A stretch of 64,000 nt of DNA from Micavibrio_B sp964399985 (GTDB lineage: Bacteria; Pseudomonadota; Alphaproteobacteria; Micavibrionales; Micavibrionaceae). Numbering within the stretch: position 1 is the first letter of the stretch; the number at the start of each line of letters is the position of its first letter. Under the pieces are notes generated by a model. It was given only the letters and a program-made list of their open reading frames with translations, did no database searches and had not been told where the DNA came from. This document shows, piece by piece, positions 1 to 7,021 of the stretch. The stretch covers positions 186,001 to 250,000 of the forward strand of contig CAYNRY010000001.1 in NCBI GenBank assembly GCA_964399985.1, written 5' to 3'. Both the position numbers and the translations under genes were made by a program.

Positions 1-134
1 GAATTTAGAGCAGGAACTAGAACGTCTTTTCTAAAACGTTCGCCATTGAACTTTCCATCGCTATCATCGCGGCCAATGGGATACTTGGAAAAATCATCCG
101 AAATGCTTATAAATTTTTTATTCTGCTCTGTCAT
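1..134 (-). CDS. DUF4325 (STAS-like) protein, N-terminal fragment
   Basis: About 44 codons are visible before the window edge. After a short N-terminus comes the motif YPIGRDDSDGKFNGERFRKD, which matches the Gly/Arg-rich start of DUF4325 STAS-like domains (general pattern P-x-G-R-x-x-x-D-G-x-F-x-G-E-x-F-R). The ATG lies inside the end of the upstream STAS/ATPase gene (17-nt overlap), so the two are translationally coupled and probably work as a pair. DUF4325 proteins are small and often sit beside GHKL-type ATPases; the biochemical role is not established. The C-terminus is missing because the window ends. Confidence 0.75.
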   Translation of the reverse strand, partial: MTEQNKKFISISDDFSKYPIGRDDSDGKFNGERFRKDVLVPALN

Positions 135-1161
135 TTTCTTCTTTCAAAGTCACTTGCCAGGTGATTAGGGTACCTTTTAGGTTTTTCGGTAGAGTATTCA
201 TAGTGTCTTTTCCGCTATGATCAAGTTGATAATTTCCATTACCGCTAACTACTCTCAATAATCCATGATCACTTGCAAGAACAAATTCTTGTATGTCTTT
301 CAAACCCTTGCCTCTGTTTTTTAAGCCTGAGGCAGTCCTGCCGATAGTCATTGCGGCCTGGATCCAGTATGCATCATTTGGTTTTTTTATCCCCCAGTCT
401 TCTAAAACAGATTTATAGAACTCTTTTAAGCCGCTAACAGGAACTGTTACTGGTATTCCTTGTCCATGATCATAAATCATTACCGTTGCAGTTCGAGTTG
501 ATGTTTGATAACTTCCAGTTACCCACCACAGCTTATCTTCATCGGGAGTTGAATGATCATAAGCCCATTTTTTACTGTTAATCATAGCTTCAGTTAAACC
601 TTCATGTAGCAAATTTGCATGCTCAAGGTTGCCAGACATTCTTGCAAGATCAGTCGCCAATTCTTCCGCTATCTGTGCATCACCAAATGTGCCCGATCTA
701 AGTCTAAGGTATTTGACGTCAGTATCGGTAGATTGAGCATAAAATGTGTCGGTTGGACTCAATAATTCATTGAAGCCCATTTGATATAGTAAGGTTTTAA
801 CTATTGGCGACCATTGTTCTTGATCTACAACTCTAAGTTTTTTTCCACCTAGCCTTTGCCATTTATCAAGTTCAGAACAGACAAGCAGGGCGCACATAGG
901 TGACATAGTTTGAATAGTAGTAAAATCTAACAATAATCTCTTTCTATAAAGACGCAATTGACGGAAAGTAGAAAGAAACCCAAGAACATCATTAGGATGT
1001 TGAGTCATATTGAAATGCTTAGGGGCTTCTAAAACTGCCCTTCCATCTTTAAATTTGATTTTAAGGTTTGGGCAAATTTTAGGCGGACGTTTTCCCCTTC
1101 CATTTCCCCATAGAGATCTGCGTACTAATCTCGCCTTTTGCTTAGGATTTAATTTTTTCAT
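118..1161 (-). CDS. STAS domain plus GHKL (HATPase) ATP-binding protein
   Basis: A 347-residue protein with no signal peptide or membrane segment. Residues about 45-140 have the alternating strand/helix pattern of a STAS domain, including LLLDFTTIQTMSP. Residues about 185-340 carry GHKL ATPase boxes: an N-box-like LHEGLTEAMINSKKWAY, a G1-box IYDHGQGIP and a glycine-rich GLKNRGKGLKDI. No HisKA or phosphoacceptor helix is seen, so this is not a standard histidine kinase; it looks more like an anti-sigma-type switch ATPase with its own STAS partner domain. It overlaps a DUF4325 gene downstream and diverges from the DUF2924/recombinase pair, which suggests mobile-element cargo. The substrate is unknown. 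Confidence 0.75.
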   Translation of the reverse strand: MKKLNPKQKARLVRRSLWGNGRGKRPPKICPNLKIKFKDGRAVLEAPKHFNMTQHPNDVLGFLSTFRQLRLYRKRLLLDFTTIQTMSPMCALLVCSELDKWQRLGGKKLRVVDQEQWSPIVKTLLYQMGFNELLSPTDTFYAQSTDTDVKYLRLRSGTFGDAQIAEELATDLARMSGNLEHANLLHEGLTEAMINSKKWAYDHSTPDEDKLWWVTGSYQTSTRTATVMIYDHGQGIPVTVPVSGLKEFYKSVLEDWGIKKPNDAYWIQAAMTIGRTASGLKNRGKGLKDIQEFVLASDHGLLRVVSGNGNYQLDHSGKDTMNTLPKNLKGTLITWQVTLKEENDRAE

Positions 1162-1286
1162 CTTTTTCTAGTTTGAATTTTCCATACTTTATTATCTTTC
1201 ATCGACTTAAGGTGATTCAAAAAATCATTTATCAACGAGTATATGCATAAATGAGCAAGTGGAAGCACTTTGTTTATTGCACTGGA

Positions 1287-1304
1287 CTTCCTTGTTAAAG
1301 GAAG
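1287..1304. promoter_or_regulatory. Perfect 7-bp hairpin in the leader of the DUF2924 gene
   Basis: CTTCCTT and AAGGAAG arms flank a 4-nt loop, 28 bases before the DUF2924 ATG and outside its ribosome-binding site (AGGAG, about 8 nt before the ATG). It could be an operator or a small RNA structure; no U-run follows, so a terminator is unlikely. The rest of the 171-bp divergent intergenic region is AT-rich and shows no clear gene. Confidence 0.35.
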
Positions 1305-1332
1305 CGTGTATGGGCTTTAAAAGGAGCCATAC

Positions 1333-1752
1333 ATGTTGAAAAGTTTTTCAAAATTGCCATTAAACGAACTACGTCAAATATGGGCGAAAGCTTGGGGTAG
1401 TGAGCCGCATCTTCGCATCGGTCGGACAATGCTGGAAAAGAGCTTGGGATATAAAAAATGTGAAGGCAGAGGCCATGGTCTTACCTCGGATCAACAGATA
1501 AAACTGGGACAACTCATTAAACAATATAAACGTAATCCGGCATGTTTTGATGAGCCAAGTGTTCAACTGAGACCCGGTACACGATTGGTACGGATGCATG
1601 AGGGTAAGAAGCATAGTGTGGTGGTTAAATCCGATGGATTTGAATATCAGGGGCGGACTTACAGCAGCCTTTCAAAGATAGCGAATGATATTACGGGCAA
1701 GCGCTGGAATGGCTGGGTGTTCTTCGGACTTAAGAAAGTGGATACTGCATGA
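1333..1752 (+). CDS. DUF2924 family protein (recombinase partner)
   Basis: A 139-residue basic protein. It matches DUF2924 as found next to large serine recombinases in alphaproteobacterial prophages and integrative elements: an N-terminal helical LNELRQIWAKAW segment, a central RPGTRLVRMHEGKKHSV strand region, then FEYQGRTYSSLSKIANDITG and the closing WNGWVFFGLKK. It has a good ribosome-binding site (aaggag). The stop overlaps the recombinase ATG by 4 nt (ATGA), so both are made from one transcript. The function is unproven; the constant pairing with the recombinase suggests a DNA-binding accessory or directionality factor, which is inference. Confidence 0.8.
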   Translation: MLKSFSKLPLNELRQIWAKAWGSEPHLRIGRTMLEKSLGYKKCEGRGHGLTSDQQIKLGQLIKQYKRNPACFDEPSVQLRPGTRLVRMHEGKKHSVVVKSDGFEYQGRTYSSLSKIANDITGKRWNGWVFFGLKKVDTA

Positions 1753-3260
1753 AGAAAGTTTGTGCGATTTATACTCGAAAGTCTACCGATGAGCGCCTTG
1801 ATATGGAGTTTAATACTCTGGATGCGCAAAGGGAGGCGTGTGAAGCATATATTTTGAGTCAAAAATCTGAAGGTTGGATTGCTTCAAAGGATAAGTATGA
1901 TGACGGCGGATTTTCAGGCGGGTCGCTTGATCGCCCAGCGCTTAAAAGGCTGATGAATGATATCAAAGCGGGAAAAGTTCAAACCGTTGTCGTTTACAAG
2001 ATTGACCGTCTGACACGTTCGCTGATGGATTTTACAAAGCTGGTACAAGTCTTCGATGAGTTTGGCGTTACTTTTGTCAGTATTACACAAAGTTTTAACA
2101 CAACAACATCTATGGGAAGGTTGACATTAAATGTTCTTCTGTCTTTTGCGCAGTTTGAACGGGAAGTTTCGGGAGAACGCATTCGAGACAAGATTGCAGC
2201 TAGTAAGGCCAAGGGCATGTGGATGGGTGGAGTTTCACCTGTCGGATATAAAATTGAGCATCGTCATCTAGCCATAAATATTGATGAAGTAAAACTGGCA
2301 CGGCATATATTTGACCGCTATTGGGCATTGGGGAATGTTCGTTCACTGAAAGCAGAACTAGATAGAGAAGGAATCAAAAGTCCGATCCGTAAATCACTAA
2401 AGGGGAAGTCTTACGGGGGATCTAGTTTTTCACGCGGTGCGCTTTACTGGATTTTGAAGAACCCCGCTTACATCGGAAAGATTTCGCATAAGGGAAAAAT
2501 CTACGAAGGTCAGCATGAAGCTATTATCCCATTGGATATCTGGGAAGGGACTCAACTTAAATTACAAGATCAGACTGTAGAACGTACAATACAAACCAAG
2601 CGAAGACATATGCTGCAAGGCCTGCTCTTTAATAATAAAGGGATACCTTACGGGCCGTCATTCACCAGCAGGCACGGGCGACAGTACTGTTATTATATTT
2701 CCAGACAATTTAATAAAGATGGTGAGCATCCGAATCATATCATGGAGAGGCTGCCAGCTCATGAACTTGAAGCGTCTGTTGAGAAAGCGATACGACAAGA
2801 AATTAGGAACCTATCAAATGAGGAAGATGGCGTAATCCTTGAGCACATCCTGAATCACCATCAGACTATTCCTGCCTATGAACTGATACGCACATGCGTA
2901 GAAAAAATTATAATTGGCTTTAATCAGTTAACGATTTCCGTTAAAGCCGCAGGCTTCCAGAAACTGGTTGAAAAACACTTTCAGGTAAAAATCGAACCTT
3001 CAGATAAACGTTTCGAAATTCTGGTTCCCTTCAAGGTAGGTAAAGAGAAGCATGGGGCTATTGTCATTCAACCGGAAGGCGCGAAGGATATTTTCGATCT
3101 CCCGCCCCATAAACTGAAAAAGCTGGTCCAAGGCTTCATTTGGCGGGATGAGCATTTTGCCGGGCTGGCTCTTACAGAGATTGCTGTCCGCGAAAAATGC
3201 TCTGAGGCCTATGTTGGTACTGCTATCTTCAAAACCTTTGAATTTCCCCTAGCTGAATAA
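1749..3260 (+). CDS. Large serine recombinase (site-specific integrase)
   Basis: A 503-residue protein. Residues 1-150 form the resolvase catalytic domain: CAIYTRKSTDE holds the nucleophile Ser12, and VVYKIDRLTRSLMDF plus the later GERIRDKIAASKAKG are the conserved Arg-rich motifs. Residues about 165-270 match the Recombinase domain (GYKIEHRHL through YIGKISHKGKIYEGQHEAII). The C-terminal half holds a poorly conserved linker and a final helix-turn-helix-like segment. The length suits the DUF2924-associated group, slightly short for phage integrases. It would cut and join att sites to move the element. A 35-bp palindrome starts 9 bp after its stop. The gene looks intact. Confidence 0.92.
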   Translation: MKKVCAIYTRKSTDERLDMEFNTLDAQREACEAYILSQKSEGWIASKDKYDDGGFSGGSLDRPALKRLMNDIKAGKVQTVVVYKIDRLTRSLMDFTKLVQVFDEFGVTFVSITQSFNTTTSMGRLTLNVLLSFAQFEREVSGERIRDKIAASKAKGMWMGGVSPVGYKIEHRHLAINIDEVKLARHIFDRYWALGNVRSLKAELDREGIKSPIRKSLKGKSYGGSSFSRGALYWILKNPAYIGKISHKGKIYEGQHEAIIPLDIWEGTQLKLQDQTVERTIQTKRRHMLQGLLFNNKGIPYGPSFTSRHGRQYCYYISRQFNKDGEHPNHIMERLPAHELEASVEKAIRQEIRNLSNEEDGVILEHILNHHQTIPAYELIRTCVEKIIIGFNQLTISVKAAGFQKLVEKHFQVKIEPSDKRFEILVPFKVGKEKHGAIVIQPEGAKDIFDLPPHKLKKLVQGFIWRDEHFAGLALTEIAVREKCSEAYVGTAIFKTFEFPLAE

Positions 3261-3269
3261 ATAAAATTC

Positions 3270-3304
3270 CCTGATAATTCCCTGTTAAACAGGGAATTAT
3301 CAGG
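3270..3304. repeat. 35-bp perfect inverted repeat after the recombinase
   Basis: Two 17-nt arms (3270-3286, CCTGATAATTCCCTGTT, and 3288-3304) are perfect complements around one central base. Each arm also holds tandem ATTCCCTG-type units, so the half-site occurs four times in alternating orientation. There is no U-run directly after it and a separate GC-rich terminator follows, so it is more likely a binding or crossover site for the adjacent recombinase/DUF2924 than a terminator. It abuts the decayed tRNA-Gln copy, which marks an element boundary. Confidence 0.6.
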
Positions 3305-3410
3305 ATGCAAAAAAGGCCCATAGTGGCGGGCCTTTGTGTCTATTCTTCTCCAGTGCGTACCGGAAGGCAGGCTAGGTGGCTGGGCCAGTCAGTTTGAACC
3401 TGAGCATGGC
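3304..3410 (-). repeat. Decayed duplicate of the tRNA-Gln 3' end and terminator (att-like remnant)
   Basis: Starting at GATGCAAAAAAGGCCC this stretch parallels 3568-3675. It has the same leader, a GGCCC/GGGCC hairpin (3315-3332) flanked by an A-run and TTTGTGT, and then, 73 nt on (72 nt in the intact copy), TGGCTGGG, the complement of a tRNA 3' end with CCA, followed by a GTTTGAACCTGAGCATGGC stretch resembling the T-arm. The acceptor and T-arm have mutations and the rest of the tRNA is missing. This is the pattern left when an element integrates at a tRNA 3' end. Confidence 0.6.
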
Positions 3411-3567
3411 TAAAATAATCTTACAAAAGTTGTTTTCTGGCTTGGATGATTCTCAGGTCAATTTTTTGGTAGTTTTCGTCATCCGGCACGCGTAAAAATA
3501 GGTCATAGAGAAACTGCGGAGAAATGAGCAAAAATTGAAAATTCTCTACGCGTGTGAGAAAAGTGGA
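3411..3567. other. Short spacer between the two tRNA-Gln end copies
   Basis: No convincing gene. A minus-strand reading frame runs through here and into the tRNA, but it crosses the terminator and tRNA and shows no family match. It may be the scar of an earlier integration. Confidence 0.4.
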
Positions 3568-3572
3568 GATGC

Positions 3573-3600
3573 AAAAAAGGCCCGTTTGACGGGCCTTTTT
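3573..3600 (-). terminator. Bidirectional terminator of tRNA-Gln
   Basis: The arms GGCCCGT (3579-3585) and ACGGGCC (3589-3595) enclose a TTG loop, with an A-run on the left and a T-run on the right, so it can terminate either strand. On the minus strand it lies 44 nt past the tRNA 3' end. Confidence 0.8.
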
Positions 3601-3639
3601 GTTATTTTTGTCTGATGATGTGCCAACCAGAAGACTGGA

Positions 3640-3714
3640 TGGCTGGGGCGGCTGGATTCGAACCAACGTATGGCGGAACCAAAAACCGCTGCCTTACCGC
3701 TTGGCGACGCCCCA
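3640..3714 (-). tRNA. tRNA-Gln(TTG)
   Basis: The minus strand folds as a 75-nt tRNA with encoded CCA: acceptor TGGGGC pairing with GCCCCA, a D-arm region GCCAAGCGGTAAGGC, anticodon loop TTTTGGT (anticodon TTG, reads CAA/CAG), T-arm with GGTTCGAATCC, discriminator G. It is intact although it sits at the edge of a mobile element, as expected if integration rebuilt the 3' end. Its terminator follows at 3600-3573. Confidence 0.95.
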
Positions 3715-3867
3715 AGAAGCATCAAACAGGAGCGGAAACTACATAAAAAGCGCTTTGCTGACAAGGCAAAAGATTAATTTTTTTGTTAACTTTTATCCCT
3801 GTTTAAGCCCTGTGGAAATTAAGCACTGATTTCTGGCAGAATTTTCCAAAATATCTTAATTTGAGCC

Positions 3868-6132
3868 ATGTCAAAAAATTTCGAGCAAAATTTCAGTCTT
3901 AAAGACTGGGTCACAAAACGAGCCGCCAATATGCCTGAGGGGGTCGAAGAAGAGACTGTCCTGCAGGTCCAAAATGGAGTTGATATCATTATGCGCCATG
4001 AAAAGGTCAGGATGCCGGAGCCGCCGCCAGCCGTTCAACAGGCCGGAGAAACCGAGCAGGACAATGATGATGCCGCCGAACGCTCGATAACGGCACGGAT
4101 TGCCGCGCCTCAAGTCCCTGCCTCACCTACCCAGCAAATCCAGATCGTACGCTTGTTACGCGATCTGGGCGACCGCCTGCGCCAGAGTGAAAAAGAACGT
4201 GAAATTCTCTGGAAGGAGCTCGATACCTGCCGCAAGCTTTTGACCGACATCGAAGATAAAACAAATAATACTGAAAAAGCGTATTTATCGATTGAGCATA
4301 AACTTAATGCCCAAAGCACGGATATACAGTCACTCAGCGAGCAAGCCTCGGCCCAAGTTATTGCGCCTCAAATTGCAGAAGAAAGCGAAGAAGCTAAAGA
4401 ATTCCGAAAAACCATCGAAGATAAGATCTCGGCACTGGAAACGACAACAGGCAGCGCCGTCCTTCGTATAGAAGACGCGATTTCAGAAAACGGCAAACTG
4501 GCCCGCCGTATTGAACAAGTCACCCAGGAACGCGCCAAGCTTATCCAGAAAATGGAAGAGATGGAAGAAACGCTGGAAGAAACCCAAAATGCGCTTAAAG
4601 CAAAAGCGCTGGTTCTTTTGACGGATCAGGCATTGGCGTCAAAAACGATGCTACCGCAGGCACCGGCCTGGAGCGGTAATGATACGTTGCGCACACAGGC
4701 GGCGCCTGTTTCGCCGAGCGAAGCACTGGGTCTCGAGAGCAGCCCGTGGTGGAAAAGCAAAAAGTCAAACCACATGAATAAAACAGCTTTGGCATCAATA
4801 ATTGTATTGGGTCTCTTTGGCGGCTGGGTAATCAGCAAAGCGGGTATGCCTTCTTTGTCGATCCTGTCTACTGAACAAACTTCTCCCCAAGCACAAATGC
4901 CGCAATCTCAAACAGCCCCTGAAATCGATCTAGGCGCAGCATTAAAACCGGACGCGGAGATTGCGAATACTTCTGCCGATAATTCACAGGCAATGAATAA
5001 AGCGGCTGTTGCCGCCAATGCTGTAGAACCGGGGGCTTTGTCAGAAAGTGCAGCCCCTGCCTCTGTTGAAGATACAGCACCTGATGGTGCGGAAACGCAG
5101 GCTCTAAATGCCGAAAATAAAGCGCGTGAAATCTTTGCAGCCAAGAAGCCCGTCCAATCTTTAGCACAGCGCATTAAGCCGGATATGTCCTTGCCGACCT
5201 CGGTAAAAGCTATAGAGAAAAAAGCATTCGCCGGTGAAGCGGAGGCGCAGCATGATCTTGCCGCCGTCTATACAGCCGGTCATGCGGGCGTTAAAACCAA
5301 TTATGATAAAGCTGCCATCTGGTTTACTGAAGCCGCACACAGCAATATAGCCAATGCACAATACAATCTTGCCGTACTTTATCATCAAGGTCTGGGCGTT
5401 AAGCAAGATACGCAAAAAGCTATTGATCTATACAGAATTGCCGCAGCGAACCAGCACCCTGAAGCGCAGTATAATCTTGGTATCGCTCACATCGAGGGTA
5501 TAGGCGCCGATTATAATCCCCAAGTTGCCGCTTATTATTTCCAGCAGGCCGCCGCATCAGGCGTCGTCGAAGCGGCCTATAACATGGGGCTTATTCAGGA
5601 AAACGGCCTTTTGGGCGAAGCTCAGCCGAATGAAGCCATCTTTTGGTACAAGCTCGCGGCTGACAAAGGCAACGAGCAGGCTAAAGAAGCGCTGATCCAA
5701 CTATCTCGCCAAATGAAAATGAACGATACGGATGTTGCGCAGATGTTTACAAAAATGTCTGAAACAAAAACGGCCTATGTCAAAGCTTTAAGTGCTGTTC
5801 CCGCAGCTCCTGTCAAAGCTGCTCCTGCAGCTGTTCCGGTAAAAGCCAAAACCGAGACTAAAGCGCCGGTTGTCAAGCAGTCGCTAGCTACACCGAAAGC
5901 GCCAGTTTCACTGGCACCAACTTATGATCCGGTCATCGTTGCGCAAATTCAGGAACAACTAATCCGTCTTGGATTGTTTTCCGGATCGCCGGACGGCTCT
6001 GCCGATAAATCGACACAGGAAGCGGTCCGCTCTTATCAATCGATGAACAAACTGAAAACCGACGGACGCCCGACAGAAGATGTGCTGGTTCATATGCTGG
6101 CTTCAGAAATGCAGTTGCCTGCAGCCAGATAA
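3868..6132 (+). CDS. PodJ-like polarity protein (coiled coil, TM, Sel1 repeats, PG-binding)
   Basis: A 754-residue protein with the architecture of alphaproteobacterial PodJ. Residues about 85-250 are cytoplasmic and charged, predicted coiled coil. One membrane segment lies at about 305-325 (ALASIIVLGLFGGWVI). A Pro/Ala-rich periplasmic stretch follows, then four Sel1-like repeats at about 450-612 (units such as AQYNLAVLYHQGLGVKQD and AQYNLGIAHIEGIGAD), and a peptidoglycan-binding domain at about 686-747 (IQEQLIRLGLFSGSPDG). PodJ in Caulobacter places polar organelles and pili at the old pole. It is shorter than the Caulobacter protein (974 residues, from memory). A polar role is inferred from architecture only. 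Confidence 0.75.
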   Translation: MSKNFEQNFSLKDWVTKRAANMPEGVEEETVLQVQNGVDIIMRHEKVRMPEPPPAVQQAGETEQDNDDAAERSITARIAAPQVPASPTQQIQIVRLLRDLGDRLRQSEKEREILWKELDTCRKLLTDIEDKTNNTEKAYLSIEHKLNAQSTDIQSLSEQASAQVIAPQIAEESEEAKEFRKTIEDKISALETTTGSAVLRIEDAISENGKLARRIEQVTQERAKLIQKMEEMEETLEETQNALKAKALVLLTDQALASKTMLPQAPAWSGNDTLRTQAAPVSPSEALGLESSPWWKSKKSNHMNKTALASIIVLGLFGGWVISKAGMPSLSILSTEQTSPQAQMPQSQTAPEIDLGAALKPDAEIANTSADNSQAMNKAAVAANAVEPGALSESAAPASVEDTAPDGAETQALNAENKAREIFAAKKPVQSLAQRIKPDMSLPTSVKAIEKKAFAGEAEAQHDLAAVYTAGHAGVKTNYDKAAIWFTEAAHSNIANAQYNLAVLYHQGLGVKQDTQKAIDLYRIAAANQHPEAQYNLGIAHIEGIGADYNPQVAAYYFQQAAASGVVEAAYNMGLIQENGLLGEAQPNEAIFWYKLAADKGNEQAKEALIQLSRQMKMNDTDVAQMFTKMSETKTAYVKALSAVPAAPVKAAPAAVPVKAKTETKAPVVKQSLATPKAPVSLAPTYDPVIVAQIQEQLIRLGLFSGSPDGSADKSTQEAVRSYQSMNKLKTDGRPTEDVLVHMLASEMQLPAAR

Positions 6133-6147
6133 TTGAATCTGATCAAT

Positions 6148-7020
6148 TTAATTTTTATGCGCATTCAAAAGGCATGGTTGAACCCACCAATTTGGCTGGC
6201 TGAATTTAATGCTATTGGCAGATGCATCTAGCTCTTCCTGGTTTTTGAAAAGACCGAAAACGGTGGAACCGCTGCCGCTCATACGAACAAAAATACAGCT
6301 TTCTTCTCGTCTTAGAACACCAAGAGCATCGGTTATAATGGGAAAAAGCTCTGTTGCGGATAATTCGAGATCATTGCGCGTTTGACTGGTCAGGTCGTCA
6401 ATCAATGTTTCTGTATCATTGTAAAATAATCCCAGACTGGCGTTACTAGAAAATGCTCCGCTGCGGTTTTTAAAGACATCCGGCGTCGGCGTTTTTTGTC
6501 CCGGCCAGATGAGCAAGGCAAAAAGCTCTGGCAGTTGAGGTGCCGGAAGAATAATATCGCCAGTGCCTTGCATAATCACAGATTTCGATTCCAAACAAAC
6601 TGGCACATCGCTGCCGATGTTTAGTGCGATATCATGAAGTTGTTTTTCCGGCACTGAAACCGACCAAAATTCTTGCAGGGCGCGTAAAGTGGCTGCTGCG
6701 TCTGCGGATCCGCCGCCAATGCCGGCACCCGAGGGCAGATTTTTTACAAGCGTTATTTTGACGTTTAAATCTTTGCCGGTTGCCGCCGCCAATAAATGCG
6801 CCGCTTTGACGACTGTATTTGCAGACATATCTTCGTTAGAAATCTGGGAAGAGAACGGACCTTCGATAGTAAATTCAAATCTATCTGCTGCCTCGAGAAT
6901 AAGTTCATCGCCAATATCGGCAAAGCAAACGAGGGAATCCAGTAAATGATAACCATCCTTGCGCTTGCCGGTTACATGCAGGAAGAGATTGAGCTTGGCC
7001 GGGGCGAGAACGCGCAACAT
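6148..7020 (-). CDS. ispE: 4-diphosphocytidyl-2-C-methyl-D-erythritol kinase
   Basis: A 290-residue GHMP kinase, the usual IspE length. It phosphorylates CDP-methylerythritol at the 2-hydroxyl with ATP in the MEP route to isoprenoid precursors. The N-terminal APAKLNLFLHVTGKRKDGYH is the family signature, the ATP-binding loop is LPSGAGIGGGSADAAATL, and the C-terminal RMSGSGSTVFGLF is the third GHMP motif. The ATG lies 1 nt after the stop of the TPR lipoprotein gene, so the two are cotranscribed and probably translationally coupled. The gene is convergent with the PodJ-like gene, 15 bp apart. Confidence 0.96.
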   Translation of the reverse strand: MLRVLAPAKLNLFLHVTGKRKDGYHLLDSLVCFADIGDELILEAADRFEFTIEGPFSSQISNEDMSANTVVKAAHLLAAATGKDLNVKITLVKNLPSGAGIGGGSADAAATLRALQEFWSVSVPEKQLHDIALNIGSDVPVCLESKSVIMQGTGDIILPAPQLPELFALLIWPGQKTPTPDVFKNRSGAFSSNASLGLFYNDTETLIDDLTSQTRNDLELSATELFPIITDALGVLRREESCIFVRMSGSGSTVFGLFKNQEELDASANSIKFSQPNWWVQPCLLNAHKN

Positions 7021-7021
7021 G

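Noticed and set aside
3421..3666. 81-residue minus-strand reading frame
   Set aside because: Crosses the tRNA-Gln 3' end and terminator; no family match, so treated as non-coding.
3781..3810. CtrA site upstream of the PodJ-like gene (TTAAC...TTTAA)
   Set aside because: Spacing between TTAA units is 13, not 7, so it does not fit the motif.
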